From: Streptomyces sp. RKND-216
Lineage (GTDB): Bacteria; Actinomycetota; Actinomycetes; Streptomycetales; Streptomycetaceae
Reading direction: 5' to 3'
Assembly (NCBI RefSeq): GCF_004795255.1
Contig: NZ_SSBQ01000002.1
Coordinates: forward strand, 4,928,001 to 4,992,000
DNA length: 64,000 nt
This document shows positions 56,000-64,000 of the stretch, one piece after another. The translations under genes were made by a program, and so were the position numbers. The notes under the pieces were generated by a model. That model was not told the DNA's origin. It worked only from the letters and a program-made list of their open reading frames with translations, and made no database searches. Every line of letters begins with the position of its first letter. Within the stretch, counting starts at the first letter, position 1.

Positions 56000-57508
56000 A
56001 TGACGAGCAGCACCGAAGCCACCGTGACCACCCCGCAGGTTGCGGTTAACGACATCGGTTCCGAGGAAGCCTTCCTCGCCGCGATCGACGAGACGATCAA
56101 GTACTTCAACGACGGCGACATCGTCGACGGCGTCATCGTGAAGGTCGACCGGGACGAGGTCCTGCTCGACATCGGCTACAAGACCGAGGGCGTCATCCCC
56201 TCGCGCGAGCTGTCGATCAAGCACGACGTCGACCCGAACGAGGTCGTCGCCGTCGGCGACGAGATCGAGGCCCTCGTCCTCCAGAAGGAGGACAAGGAAG
56301 GCCGACTGATCCTCTCGAAGAAGCGCGCCCAGTACGAGCGTGCCTGGGGCACCATCGAGAAGATCAAGGAAGAGGACGGCATCGTCACCGGTACCGTCAT
56401 CGAGGTCGTCAAGGGTGGTCTCATCCTCGACATCGGCCTGCGCGGCTTCCTTCCCGCCTCCCTGGTCGAGATGCGCCGCGTCCGCGACCTCCAGCCGTAC
56501 GTCGGCAAGGAGCTCGAGGCCAAGATCATCGAGCTGGACAAGAACCGCAACAACGTGGTCCTGTCCCGTCGCGCCTGGCTGGAGCAGACCCAGAGCGAGG
56601 TCCGCCAGACCTTCCTCACCACCCTCCAGAAGGGCCAGGTGCGCTCCGGCGTCGTCTCCTCGATCGTCAACTTCGGCGCCTTCGTGGACCTCGGCGGCGT
56701 CGACGGTCTGGTCCACGTCTCCGAGCTGTCCTGGAAGCACATCGACCACCCCTCCGAGGTCGTCGAGGTCGGTCAGGAGGTCACGGTCGAGGTCCTGGAC
56801 GTCGACATGGACCGCGAGCGCGTGTCCCTGTCGCTCAAGGCGACTCAGGAAGACCCGTGGCAGCAGTTCGCCCGCACGCACCAGATCGGCCAGGTCGTGC
56901 CCGGCAAGGTCACCAAGCTGGTGCCGTTCGGTGCGTTCGTCCGGGTCGACGAGGGCATCGAGGGCCTGGTCCACATCTCGGAGCTGGCCGAGCGCCACGT
57001 CGAGATCCCGGAGCAGGTCGTCCAGGTCAACGACGAGATCTTCGTCAAGGTCATCGACATCGACCTCGAGCGCCGTCGCATCAGCCTCTCGCTGAAGCAG
57101 GCCAACGAAACCTTCGGCGGCGACCCGACCGCGGTCGAGTTCGACCCGACCCTGTACGGCATGGCCGCGTCCTACGACGACCAGGGCAACTACATCTACC
57201 CCGAGGGCTTCGACCCCGAGGCCAACGACTGGCTCGAGGGGTACGAGAAGCAGCGCGAGGAGTGGGAGGGCCAGTACGCCCAGGCCCAGACCCGCTTCGA
57301 GCAGCACCAGGCGCAGGTCATCAAGTCCCGCGAGGCGGACGAGCAGGCCGCGGCCGAGGCCGCTGCCGGCGGCGCCCCCGCCCCGCAGGGCGGTGGCCAG
57401 GGCGGCGGCGGTTCGTACTCCTCGGAGTCGACCGACGACGCCGGCGCCCTCGCCTCGGACGAGGCCCTGGCGGCGCTCCGCGAGAAGCTGGCCGGCGGCC
57501 AGAGCTGA
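56000..57508 (+). CDS. rpsA: 30S ribosomal protein S1
   Basis: 502 aa. Four S1 OB-fold repeats at about 37-104, 122-186, 205-273 and 290-360, each with the G-x-V..GFVDLGG-like pattern (for example VVSSIVNFGAFVDLGGVDGL and KVTKLVPFGAFVRVDEGIEG). The Gly/Gln/Ala-rich C-terminal tail is typical of actinobacteria. Binds mRNA for translation initiation. Codon use is distinctly more biased to GTC/CTC/AAG than its neighbours, as expected of a highly expressed gene. Weak Shine-Dalgarno (CGGAGCC). Confidence 0.97.
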   Translation: MTSSTEATVTTPQVAVNDIGSEEAFLAAIDETIKYFNDGDIVDGVIVKVDRDEVLLDIGYKTEGVIPSRELSIKHDVDPNEVVAVGDEIEALVLQKEDKEGRLILSKKRAQYERAWGTIEKIKEEDGIVTGTVIEVVKGGLILDIGLRGFLPASLVEMRRVRDLQPYVGKELEAKIIELDKNRNNVVLSRRAWLEQTQSEVRQTFLTTLQKGQVRSGVVSSIVNFGAFVDLGGVDGLVHVSELSWKHIDHPSEVVEVGQEVTVEVLDVDMDRERVSLSLKATQEDPWQQFARTHQIGQVVPGKVTKLVPFGAFVRVDEGIEGLVHISELAERHVEIPEQVVQVNDEIFVKVIDIDLERRRISLSLKQANETFGGDPTAVEFDPTLYGMAASYDDQGNYIYPEGFDPEANDWLEGYEKQREEWEGQYAQAQTRFEQHQAQVIKSREADEQAAAEAAAGGAPAPQGGGQGGGGSYSSESTDDAGALASDEALAALREKLAGGQS

Positions 57509-57535
57509 TCGCGCGCCGCTGACGCGCACGTCGCA

Positions 57536-57580
57536 CGGCGTGGCCCGCACCTCCCCGGGAGGTGCGGGCCACGCCGCTTT
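57536..57580 (+). terminator. rpsA terminator
   Basis: Near-continuous 20-base inverted repeat CGGCGTGGCCCGCACCTCCC (57536-57555) and its complement (57557-57576), followed by CTTT. 28 bases after the rpsA stop. Confidence 0.85.
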
Positions 57581-57663
57581 CGGCCGCCCCGAGGTCCGGC
57601 CCTCACGGGAATGACCACGCGCCGCCACGCGTTGGCACGGACGTAGTCGACAAGGAGCTGAGC

Positions 57664-58647
57664 GTGCTGGAACCCAAGGGCCTGTACGAGTGGGAGCCGG
57701 ACGGCCTCCGCGCCGTGGACGAGATCATCGGCGGCGGGGACACTTCCGGGCTCGTCCTCCTCTACCACTTCGAGGGCTTCATCGATGCCGGCGACACCGG
57801 CGGCCAGATCACCGAGCGGCTGCTGGACGACCAGCAGCCCCTCACCGTGGCCCGCTTCGACGCCGACCGCCTCACCGACTACCGCTCGCGCCGCCCGGCG
57901 ATGACCTTCCGGCGCGACAGGTGGGTCGCGTACGAGAGGCCCACCCTGGAACTGAAGCTGCTCCGGGACGGCACCGGTGCGCCGTTCCTGCTGCTGTCCG
58001 GCCCCGAACCGGACGTGCTGTGGGAGACCTTCACCGAGGCCGTGCGCGAGATCGTCGCCCGGGTCGGGGTACGCCTCGCCGTCACCTTTCACGGCATCCC
58101 GATGGGAGTGCCGCACACCCGGCCAGTCGGCCTCACCCCGCACGGAAACCGCACCGACCTGGTCCCGGCCCGCCCGGAGCCGTTCTTCGAGGAGGCGCAG
58201 GTCCCCGGCAGCGCCGCCGCCCTGCTGGAGTACCGGCTGGGCGAGGCGGGCCACGACGTGCTCGGTGTCGCCGCGCACGTGCCGCACTACATCGCCCGCT
58301 CGCCCTACCCGGACGCCGCGCTGGTCGTGGTCGAGGCCCTCACCTCCGCGACGGGCCTGGTCCTGCCCGACCTCGCGCACGCTCTGCGCGGTGACGCGCT
58401 CAGCACGCAGAACGAGATCGAGCGCCAGCTCGCCGAGGGCGACGAGGAACTCGTGTCCGTGGTGCGCGGCCTGGAGCAGCAGTACGATGCGGTCGCCGGC
58501 GCCGAGACGCGCGGCAACCTGGTCGCCGAGCCCTCCGACCTCCCCTCCGCCGACGAGCTCGGCGAGGTCTTCGAACGTTTCCTCGCCGAGCACGACGCGA
58601 GCGGCGGACCCGGCAGGCACGACGACCCCGGCCCCGGCGAGGCCTGA
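57664..58647 (+). CDS. PAC2-family protein
   Basis: 327 aa. PAC2 (proteasome assembly chaperone 2-like) domain over about 1-230: [80 protein letters not shown]. The C-terminal helical part ends in an Asp/Gly/Pro tail. Role in Actinobacteria is unknown; an assembly-chaperone role is inferred from the eukaryotic relative. GTG at 57664 has AAGGAG seven bases upstream. Confidence 0.88.
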   Translation: MLEPKGLYEWEPDGLRAVDEIIGGGDTSGLVLLYHFEGFIDAGDTGGQITERLLDDQQPLTVARFDADRLTDYRSRRPAMTFRRDRWVAYERPTLELKLLRDGTGAPFLLLSGPEPDVLWETFTEAVREIVARVGVRLAVTFHGIPMGVPHTRPVGLTPHGNRTDLVPARPEPFFEEAQVPGSAAALLEYRLGEAGHDVLGVAAHVPHYIARSPYPDAALVVVEALTSATGLVLPDLAHALRGDALSTQNEIERQLAEGDEELVSVVRGLEQQYDAVAGAETRGNLVAEPSDLPSADELGEVFERFLAEHDASGGPGRHDDPGPGEA

Positions 58648-58825
58648 CCCGCGTACGAAAACCGGATGCGGGCCCGGTGGCTCCCACGGGCATGGTCGGA
58701 ACCTGCGCGGGGACGGCTCCGCGGTGTGCTTCCTTCTCCCTCGAATCGGTAAGGAGACAAGCGCACCCACTCTTCGTCCCCCCGCGCCTCGCACGCCGCG
58801 CGGGACGCGCCGGAGGCACCCGGAG

Positions 58826-59217
58826 CGCCGGGGCGACGGCTCCCGGGTCACCCTGGGGGACCCGGCCTGCTGGCGGGCCGCCGCCCGCCTCCGGGACGGC
58901 GGTGAGGTGGTGGTGCGGGACGGGACGGCGCACCACGTCTACCGGGCGCCGGGCCCGGGGAGACGGTGCACGCCTTCGCCGACGGGGTCCGGGGGCGGTG
59001 GGCCCCCGACGCCGTTGCCGCACGGCAGGCGCCCGCCCTGGCGGTGGCACCCGGCGCTCGCCTGTTCTGCGCCCTGATGCACGCGGACGTGCCCGTCCTG
59101 CCCGAGGACGCGGTCGGCACGGCATACCGGCTCTTCCCCGGTCCGGCGGACGACTTCGGCCTCGACCGGGTCACCGTGGGAGACCTGACGGCGGAGCTGG
59201 CGCCGCGCGCCGTATAG
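58826..59217 (+). pseudogene. Possible frameshifted small gene of unknown function
   Basis: Between the PAC2 gene and coaE lie 580 bases. One frame reads RVTLGDPACWRAAARLRDGG and VVVRDGTAHHVYRAPGPG up to about 58957. The next frame continues ETVHAFADGVRGRWAPDAVA and then HADVPVLPEDAVGTAYRLFP to a TAG at 59217. Both halves have coding-like third-position GC and sensible composition, and joining them needs one base around GGGCCCGGGGAG. I recognise no family. No convincing start is seen; an AAGGAGA at 58750 is not followed by one. A GTG at 58966-58968 could start the second half alone (83 aa). Confidence 0.45.
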
Positions 59218-59227
59218 CCTGGCCCGC

Positions 59228-59833
59228 ATGCTGAAGGTGGGACTGACCGGCGGGATCGGGGCGGGCAAGAGCGAGGTGTCGCGGCTGCTGCGGTCCTACG
59301 GAGCGGTGCTCGTCGACGCGGACCGCATCGCGCGGGAGGTCGTGGAGCCCGGCACCCCCGGACTCGACGCCGTGGTCGCCGAGTTCGGCCGGGACGTGCT
59401 GGCCGCGGACGGCACGCTGGATCGTCCGAAGCTCGGCGCCCTCGTCTTCGCCGACGCCGGACGGCGCGCTGCGCTCAACGCCATCGTCCACCCGCTCGTC
59501 GCCGCGCGTTCCGCCGAACTGGAGGCCGAGGCCGGGGACGACGCAGTCGTCGTGCACGACGTGCCGCTGCTGGCCGAGAACGGACTGGCCCCGCTCTACG
59601 ACACGGTGGTGGTCGTGGACGCGTCGCCGGAGACGCAGCTGGACCGGCTCGTCCGGCTGCGCGGCATGCCGGAGTCCGACGCCCGCGCCCGGATGGCCGC
59701 TCAGGCCACGCGAGAGGACAGGCTCGCCGTCGCCGACGTCGTCCTCGACAACGACGGGCCGCTTCAGGAGCTGGAGCCCCGCGTCTGCCGCCTCTGGGAC
59801 GACCTGCGGCGAGCCGCCGACCGGCGGTCGTAG
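59228..59833 (+). CDS. coaE: Dephospho-CoA kinase
   Basis: 201 aa, single domain without the UPF0157 extension of mycobacterial CoaE. Last step of CoA synthesis. P-loop GGIGAGKS at 8-15, [16 protein letters not shown], the lid-side VHPLV and [11 protein letters not shown], then [20 protein letters not shown] 59228. Confidence 0.94.
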   Translation: MLKVGLTGGIGAGKSEVSRLLRSYGAVLVDADRIAREVVEPGTPGLDAVVAEFGRDVLAADGTLDRPKLGALVFADAGRRAALNAIVHPLVAARSAELEAEAGDDAVVVHDVPLLAENGLAPLYDTVVVVDASPETQLDRLVRLRGMPESDARARMAAQATREDRLAVADVVLDNDGPLQELEPRVCRLWDDLRRAADRRS

Positions 59834-59950
59834 CGCCGCCTGCCGGGCAAGTCCCTTTCCAGCAGGGCGGGTTCGGCCTGCCGGTGCTCTGGGCGGATGC
59901 CGCCCCGCCCTCCACAATGCTCGGGTGACCGGCATCGAGTGGAGGCGCGG

Positions 59951-60640
59951 ATGAGAAGCGGAAGACGACGCGGACGGATCGTGACGGCGCTGCTGGCCGC
60001 CTTGGGCGCACTGGCCCTGTCGGCCGGGCCGAGCGCCGCGCAGGAGCGGAACGCCGGCCAGCAGTACGCCGTGCGGGGCGGTGACACGGTGTACGGCGAT
60101 CACGGCGGCGCGTGCCAGGTCGGGTTCAATGCCCGCTCGTCGAGCGGCACCCGCTACGGCATCGTGCTCGGCGCCTGCGCCGAGGGCGCCTCGACCTCGT
60201 ACGCCGACGTGGCCCGCACGATCGAGGTGGGCACCGCGGACGGAGGTCTCCCCGGGCCCGGCACGGCCGCGCTGATCCGGTACACCAATCCCGAGGTGTC
60301 CTTCCCCGGCGAGATCACCGTCGGCGGCGACCACATCGACATCACCGGCTCCGCCGCCCCGCGCGTGGGGCAGAACATGTGCCACGCCGGCCGCACCAGC
60401 GGCCTGCGCTGCGGCGTGGTGCAGGCCGTGAACGTCACGATCCAGTTCCCGGACGGCATCGTGTACGGCGCCTTCCGGGCCACCGACTGTGCGGAGCCCG
60501 GCGACGCGGGCGCGCCCGGTTTCCACGGCACGGTGGCGCTCGGCCTCGTCCTCGGCAGCTCGAACTGCGCCGCCGGCGGCAGCGCGTACCACCTGCCCGT
60601 GCGCGAGGTGCTCAGCACCTACGGTCTCGCCGTCTACTGA
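59951..60640 (+). CDS. Secreted S1-family (streptogrisin-like) pseudoprotease
   Basis: 229 aa: Arg-rich signal peptide (about 1-30, cleavage near SAAQ), then a complete chymotrypsin-like domain of streptogrisin type with no pro-region. It lines up throughout: [77 protein letters not shown]. All catalytic positions differ. The His in TAGHC is Ala75 (VLGAC). The Asp in NDY is Thr105 ([11 protein letters not shown]). The Ser in GDSG is Ala186 (GDAGAP). Core Cys55-Cys76 and Cys180 pairs remain, plus an extra Cys144/Cys154. So the fold is kept but proteolysis is not expected. ATG 59951 with GGAGG five bases before it. Confidence 0.85.
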   Translation: MRSGRRRGRIVTALLAALGALALSAGPSAAQERNAGQQYAVRGGDTVYGDHGGACQVGFNARSSSGTRYGIVLGACAEGASTSYADVARTIEVGTADGGLPGPGTAALIRYTNPEVSFPGEITVGGDHIDITGSAAPRVGQNMCHAGRTSGLRCGVVQAVNVTIQFPDGIVYGAFRATDCAEPGDAGAPGFHGTVALGLVLGSSNCAAGGSAYHLPVREVLSTYGLAVY

Positions 60641-60675
60641 CGCCGGCGGGACCAGCTGCTCTCCCGTCGCCGCCG

Positions 60676-60702
60676 GCGCCCGGAGCGATGAGTTCCGGGC
60701 GC
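60676..60702 (+). terminator. Hairpin after the pseudoprotease gene
   Basis: Perfect 9-bp stem GCGCCCGGA (60676-60684) with TCCGGGCGC (60694-60702), loop GCGATGAGT; no T run. Lies 36 bases after the stop. Confidence 0.55.
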
Positions 60703-60767
60703 GGCAGCCGTCGTACTCGGTGAGGGCTCTCCCCCCGGCGGGTCCGCGAGACGGGAGGAGCACACCG

Positions 60768-61385
60768 ATGCGACTGACCCTGACCACCTTCGTGAGCCTG
60801 GACGGCGTCATGCAGGCCCCCGGCGGGCCCGACGAGGACCGCAGCGGCGGTTTCGAGCAGGGCGGATGGCTGGTCCCCTACGCCGACGACGACATGGGGA
60901 AGGCCGTGACCACCTGGTTCGCCGAGGCGGACGCCTTCCTCCTCGGCCGCCGCACCTACGAGATCTTCGCCGCCTACTGGCCGCGGGCCACCGAACCCGA
61001 CGACCCGATCGCCGGGCCGCTGAACCGGCTGCCGAAGTACGTGGCCTCCCGCACCCTGGACCGCGCCGACTGGGCCGGCACCACGGTCGTCGCGGAGGAC
61101 CTGCCCGGCCGCGTGGCCGAACTGAAGCGGCAGCCCGGCCGGGAGCTCCAGGTGCACGGCAGCGGCGGCCTGGCGCACACCCTGATGCGGCACGACCTGA
61201 TCGACGAGTACCGGCTGCTGACGTACCCGGTGGTGCTGGGCACGGGCCGCCGCCTGTTCCCCGAGGGCGCGGTGCCTGCCGCGCTGCGGCTGGTGCGGAG
61301 CGACACCACCGGCACCGGTGTGGTCGTCAGCGTCTACCGGCCGGCCGGCGTTCCCGAGTACGGTACGTTCGGCGAGCCGTCGTGA
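60768..61385 (+). CDS. RibD C-terminal/dihydrofolate-reductase-family protein
   Basis: 205 aa. DHFR-like fold with [60 protein letters not shown] and [17 protein letters not shown]. This is the common actinobacterial stand-alone RibD_C reductase; probably NADPH-dependent, substrate unknown. ATG 60768 with GGGAGGAG seven bases upstream. Confidence 0.9.
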   Translation: MRLTLTTFVSLDGVMQAPGGPDEDRSGGFEQGGWLVPYADDDMGKAVTTWFAEADAFLLGRRTYEIFAAYWPRATEPDDPIAGPLNRLPKYVASRTLDRADWAGTTVVAEDLPGRVAELKRQPGRELQVHGSGGLAHTLMRHDLIDEYRLLTYPVVLGTGRRLFPEGAVPAALRLVRSDTTGTGVVVSVYRPAGVPEYGTFGEPS

Positions 61386-61440
61386 CGTCGTTCCGCCCGC
61401 CCTTCCTGGCACCCTTCACCACCCCGGCGCCCCGCTCCCC

Positions 61441-61472
61441 CCCGTCCGCCGGTTCCGGTCCGACCGGACGGG
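61441..61472. terminator. Convergent hairpin between reductase and MFS genes
   Basis: CCCGTCCG (61441-61448) pairs with CGGACGGG (61465-61472); 16-base GC-rich loop that can itself pair. Flanked by C-rich and G-rich runs that lengthen the stem. Confidence 0.5.
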
Positions 61473-61507
61473 TGGGAAGAGGGGGGTCCGCGCCCGCGAC
61501 GTGCGGA

Positions 61508-63019
61508 TCAGGCGTCCGCGCGGTTTGCGGTGGACAGCGGGGTGGCGATGTCCTCCAGCGAGCGGCGCTCCGCCGGGACCGCGAGCGCCGCCGCGACCAG
61601 GCCCGCGGCGCACATGAGTCCGGCGCCGATCTGGAAGGCCAGCGTCGTTTCGCCGACCACGCCCGACTCGGTGAGCTTGGAGAAGATCAGCGGCCCGCTG
61701 ATACCGCCGGCCGCCGTGCCGATGGCGTAGAAGAACGCGATGGACATCGCGCGGGTCTCCATCGGGAAGACCTCGGAGACCGTCAGGTAGGCGCTGCTGG
61801 CGCCCGCGGAGGCGAAGAACAGCACCACGGCCCAGCAGGCGGTCAGCGTGTTCGCACTGAGGTGGCCGTTGTCGAACAGGTAGGCCGTGCCGAACAGCAG
61901 CACACCGGACAGCAGGTAGGTGCCGGAGATCATGACGCGGCGGCCGACGGTGTCGAAGAGCTTGCCCAGGAGCAGCGGGCCCAGGAAGTTGCCGGCGGCG
62001 ATCGCCGCGAAGAAGTAGCCCACGTTGCCGGACGGCACGTCGAAGAAGGTGGCGAGGATGGAGCCGAAACCGAAGGTGATGGCGTTGTAGAGGAACGCCT
62101 GCCCGATGAACAGGGACAGCCCGAGGATGGCGCGGCGCCGGTACCTGCCGAAGACGGTCTTCGCGATGAGGCCGAATCCGATCGACTTGCGCTGGTGGAT
62201 GGTGATCTCCCCGGCAGGCGGCGGGAGTTCCCTCCCGGTGTCCCGGCGGATCTCGTCCTCCACGCCGGAGACCAGGCCCTCGGCCTGCTGGCCGCGTCCG
62301 TGGATGAACTGCCACCGGGGGCTCTCCGGCACGTTGCGCCGTACCAGCAGGATCACCAGGCCGAGCACCACGCCGAAGCCGAACGCCAGCCGCCAGCCCA
62401 GGTCCTGGGCGAAGACGTCCGTGTCGAGCAGGACGATGGACAGCAGGGAGCCGCCGATGGCGCCCAGCCAGAAGCTGCCGTTGATGATCAGGTCGACGCG
62501 GCCGCGGTAGAACGACGGGATCAGCTCGTCGATCGCGGAGTTGATGGCCGCGTACTCGCCGCCGATGCCGAAGCCGGTCAGGAAGCGGAAGAGGAAGAAC
62601 CACCACGACTCGAAGGACAGCGCGGTCAGTGCGGTGGCCGCCAGGTACACGCCCAGGGTGATCATGAACAGCTTCTTGCGCCCGTGCCGGTCCGTCAGCC
62701 AGCCGAAGAACAACGCGCCCGAGCAGGCGCCCGCGACGTAGAGGGCGGCGGCGATGCCGGTGACCTGCGCGGCGGAGATGTCCAGGCCGCTGCCGTCCTC
62801 GGCGAGCCGGGCGGCCATGCTGCCGACGATGGTGACCTCGAAACCGTCCAGGATCCAGACGGTGCCGAGGCCGATCACGATCATCCAGTGCCACCGTGAC
62901 CACGGCAGCCGGTCCAGCCGGGCCGGCACGGCGGTGGTGACGGTGCCGTACCCGCCGGGGGTCCCGCTCGGCTCTCCACCGCCGGGACCCGTGCCGTCGT
63001 GGTCGTGTGGCGCTCCCAT
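61508..63019 (-). CDS. MFS transporter (sugar-porter/AAHS-like)
   Basis: 503 aa, twelve predicted membrane helices. Motif A GWLTDRHGRKKLF between helices 2 and 3, its half-repeat GKLFDTVGRRVM in the second half, FRFLTGFGIGGEYAA, PESPRWQF and VSEVFPMETRAMSIAFFYA place it in the sugar/metabolite:H+ symporter group. Substrate not determinable. ATG 63019 with GGAGGAG eight bases upstream. A long cytoplasmic loop of about 45 residues follows helix 6. Confidence 0.92.
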   Translation of the reverse strand: MGAPHDHDGTGPGGGEPSGTPGGYGTVTTAVPARLDRLPWSRWHWMIVIGLGTVWILDGFEVTIVGSMAARLAEDGSGLDISAAQVTGIAAALYVAGACSGALFFGWLTDRHGRKKLFMITLGVYLAATALTALSFESWWFFLFRFLTGFGIGGEYAAINSAIDELIPSFYRGRVDLIINGSFWLGAIGGSLLSIVLLDTDVFAQDLGWRLAFGFGVVLGLVILLVRRNVPESPRWQFIHGRGQQAEGLVSGVEDEIRRDTGRELPPPAGEITIHQRKSIGFGLIAKTVFGRYRRRAILGLSLFIGQAFLYNAITFGFGSILATFFDVPSGNVGYFFAAIAAGNFLGPLLLGKLFDTVGRRVMISGTYLLSGVLLFGTAYLFDNGHLSANTLTACWAVVLFFASAGASSAYLTVSEVFPMETRAMSIAFFYAIGTAAGGISGPLIFSKLTESGVVGETTLAFQIGAGLMCAAGLVAAALAVPAERRSLEDIATPLSTANRADA

Positions 63020-63178
63020 CCAGAACTCCTCCCGCCCCTGGTGGTACCGGGCTCGCTGCCTGCGAGGCCGCCGCCCTCGGGTGCCCCGTCAGCGGTCCGC
63101 CATGCGGCAACGGGCGCCGCCACGCCGTGCGTGCGTCGTTCCTCGGGAACGCGGTCCGCCGTCAGGAGCCGCCAGTGC

Positions 63179-64000
63179 TCAGGAGCCGTCCGCCGTCAGG
63201 CCCCGGCTGGCCGCGCGCCCGGCCGAGCGGTAGCTCTCCGGGGTGTACAGCGCGAACGCCCCGCCTTGCGGGTCGGTCAGTCCGGCGACCCGGCCCGTCC
63301 CGGGGACGTCCACGGCGGGGAAGGTGGTGCCCCCGCCCAGTTCCAGGGCGTGGGCGACCGAGGCGTCCACGTCGTCGACCGCGAAGTAGAGCAGCCAGTG
63401 CGGGGGCACGCCGGGCGGAAAGCGGTCGTCGGTCATGCGCACCATGCCGCCGAAGTCCCGGCCGCCGATGCCCCATTGGGTGTAACCGCCGTACGGACCG
63501 CCGCCGTCGCTCCCTTCCGCGTCACCGTCGGCGGCGTCACCGCCGGCCGCGGTCCAGCCGAGTGCCGTGGTGTAGAAGGCGCGGGCCGCGACCGTGTCGC
63601 GGGTGGCGAGTTCCACCCAGCACAGCGTCCCGCGTTCGTCCAGGCGCGCCGCGCCCCGGAACAGTCCGGCCTGCCAGAGGGTGAAGACCGCCCCTCCGGG
63701 GTCGGCGACCACCGCGAACCGGCCCAGGTCGAACACGTCCATGGGCTCCATCAGCACGGCGCCGCCGGTCTCCCGCACCCGCTCCGCGACCACGTCGGCG
63801 TCGGCGACCGACACCGCCATCGTCCAGGCCACCGGCTGGTCGGTCTGGTACAGCGGAGTCGCGGCCGCGACCGGGTCGTCGTCCAGCAGCATCATCGTGT
63901 AGCCGCCGGCCTCCGGACTGGCGTCCTCCTCCGGAGTCCAGCCGAACAGCCCGCCGTAGAACCGTCCGGCATCCGCGACGTCGGGTGTGCCCAGCTCGGC
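63179..64000 (-). CDS. VOC-family (glyoxalase/bleomycin-resistance fold) protein, 5' end beyond window
   Basis: At least 273 codons; the frame is still open at the right edge, so the start is outside. Two VOC modules: the first begins in TPDVADAGRFYGGLFGWTPE (near the edge) and ends AVVADPGGAVFTLWQ; the second runs CWVELATRDTVAARAFYTTA to GLTDPQGGAFALY. These duplicated VOC proteins are frequent in Streptomyces, with unknown substrates. A Gly/Asp-rich insertion sits in the second module. Confidence 0.85.
   Translation of the reverse strand, partial: AELGTPDVADAGRFYGGLFGWTPEEDASPEAGGYTMMLLDDDPVAAATPLYQTDQPVAWTMAVSVADADVVAERVRETGGAVLMEPMDVFDLGRFAVVADPGGAVFTLWQAGLFRGAARLDERGTLCWVELATRDTVAARAFYTTALGWTAAGGDAADGDAEGSDGGGPYGGYTQWGIGGRDFGGMVRMTDDRFPPGVPPHWLLYFAVDDVDASVAHALELGGGTTFPAVDVPGTGRVAGLTDPQGGAFALYTPESYRSAGRAASRGLTADGS

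Noticed and set aside
57977..59077. Single long plus-strand frame overlapping PAC2 and the coaE upstream gap
   Set aside because: Its first two-thirds is a shadow of the PAC2 gene; only the last stretch (about 58826-58957) looks coding and is reported separately.

Overview
The window is very GC-rich, with strong third-position G/C bias, frequent GTG starts and 4-base stop/start overlaps. It reads as a chromosomal core segment of a Streptomyces or very close relative. Supporting markers are trpM between trpC and trpB, a TIGR02234-type membrane protein behind trpE, an ANTAR response regulator next to a liv operon, a TIGR03085-type DinB protein, F420/PPOX-type and mycothiol-era actinobacterial families, and a DmdR/IdeR-type iron box. 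No transposase, integrase, CRISPR array, rRNA or prophage module is visible.

Layout. 0-4.4 kb: an sdhCAB succinate dehydrogenase operon (minus) divergent from a LysR regulator, with a clear LysR-type ATAG-N7-CTAT site between them. 4.4-9.8 kb: a patchwork of small genes (HAD hydrolase, solo acyl carrier protein, B3/B4-domain protein, amidotransferase, DinB-like protein, septum-formation-like membrane protein) interrupted by a deletion scar joining a nitrilase start to a signal-less osmoprotectant-binding protein. 9.9-17.1 kb: histidine/tryptophan biosynthesis, hisI-trpE-membrane genes, then DUF2752-trpC-trpM-trpB-trpA with a perfect 18-bp hairpin between trpM and trpB. 17.2-26.5 kb: thioredoxin-fold protein, lgt, VIT-family transporter, gltBD. 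26.7-37.3 kb (mostly minus): an internally deleted SLC13/ArsB-like transporter, PPOX protein, HExxH metalloprotease, chorismate mutase (plus), a pyruvate-kinase-like protein with altered active-site residues, a two-gene siderophore-precursor operon (monooxygenase plus PLP decarboxylase) behind an iron box, pepN, a broken LAGLIDADG-type gene and an atypical tRNA. 37.4-44 kb: ANTAR regulator facing livFGMHK. 44.5-64 kb: thioesterase, FdhF/YdeP-type oxidoreductase, polA, a lytic transglycosylase with Ig-like domains, hrpB, methyltransferase, rpsA, PAC2 protein, a frameshifted unknown, coaE, a secreted chymotrypsin-fold protein with all three catalytic residues replaced, a RibD-C reductase, an MFS transporter and a VOC protein cut by the right edge.

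Functionally the window joins amino-acid supply (chorismate to tryptophan, glutamate synthase, histidine step 3, branched-chain amino-acid uptake) with housekeeping genes (PolA, S1, CoaE, Lgt). Convergent and operon ends carry long GC-rich hairpins, usually without a long U tract, as is common in streptomycetes.

The most unusual items are: (1) the S1-family pseudoprotease at 59951-60640; (2) the 73-nt tRNA with a CAA (Leu) anticodon but no long variable arm, beside a decayed LAGLIDADG gene; (3) the pyruvate kinase paralogue with multiple ligand-residue changes; (4) the nitrilase/OsmF-type deletion scar; (5) the orphan desA/desB-like pair. No wholly new multi-gene system could be supported.
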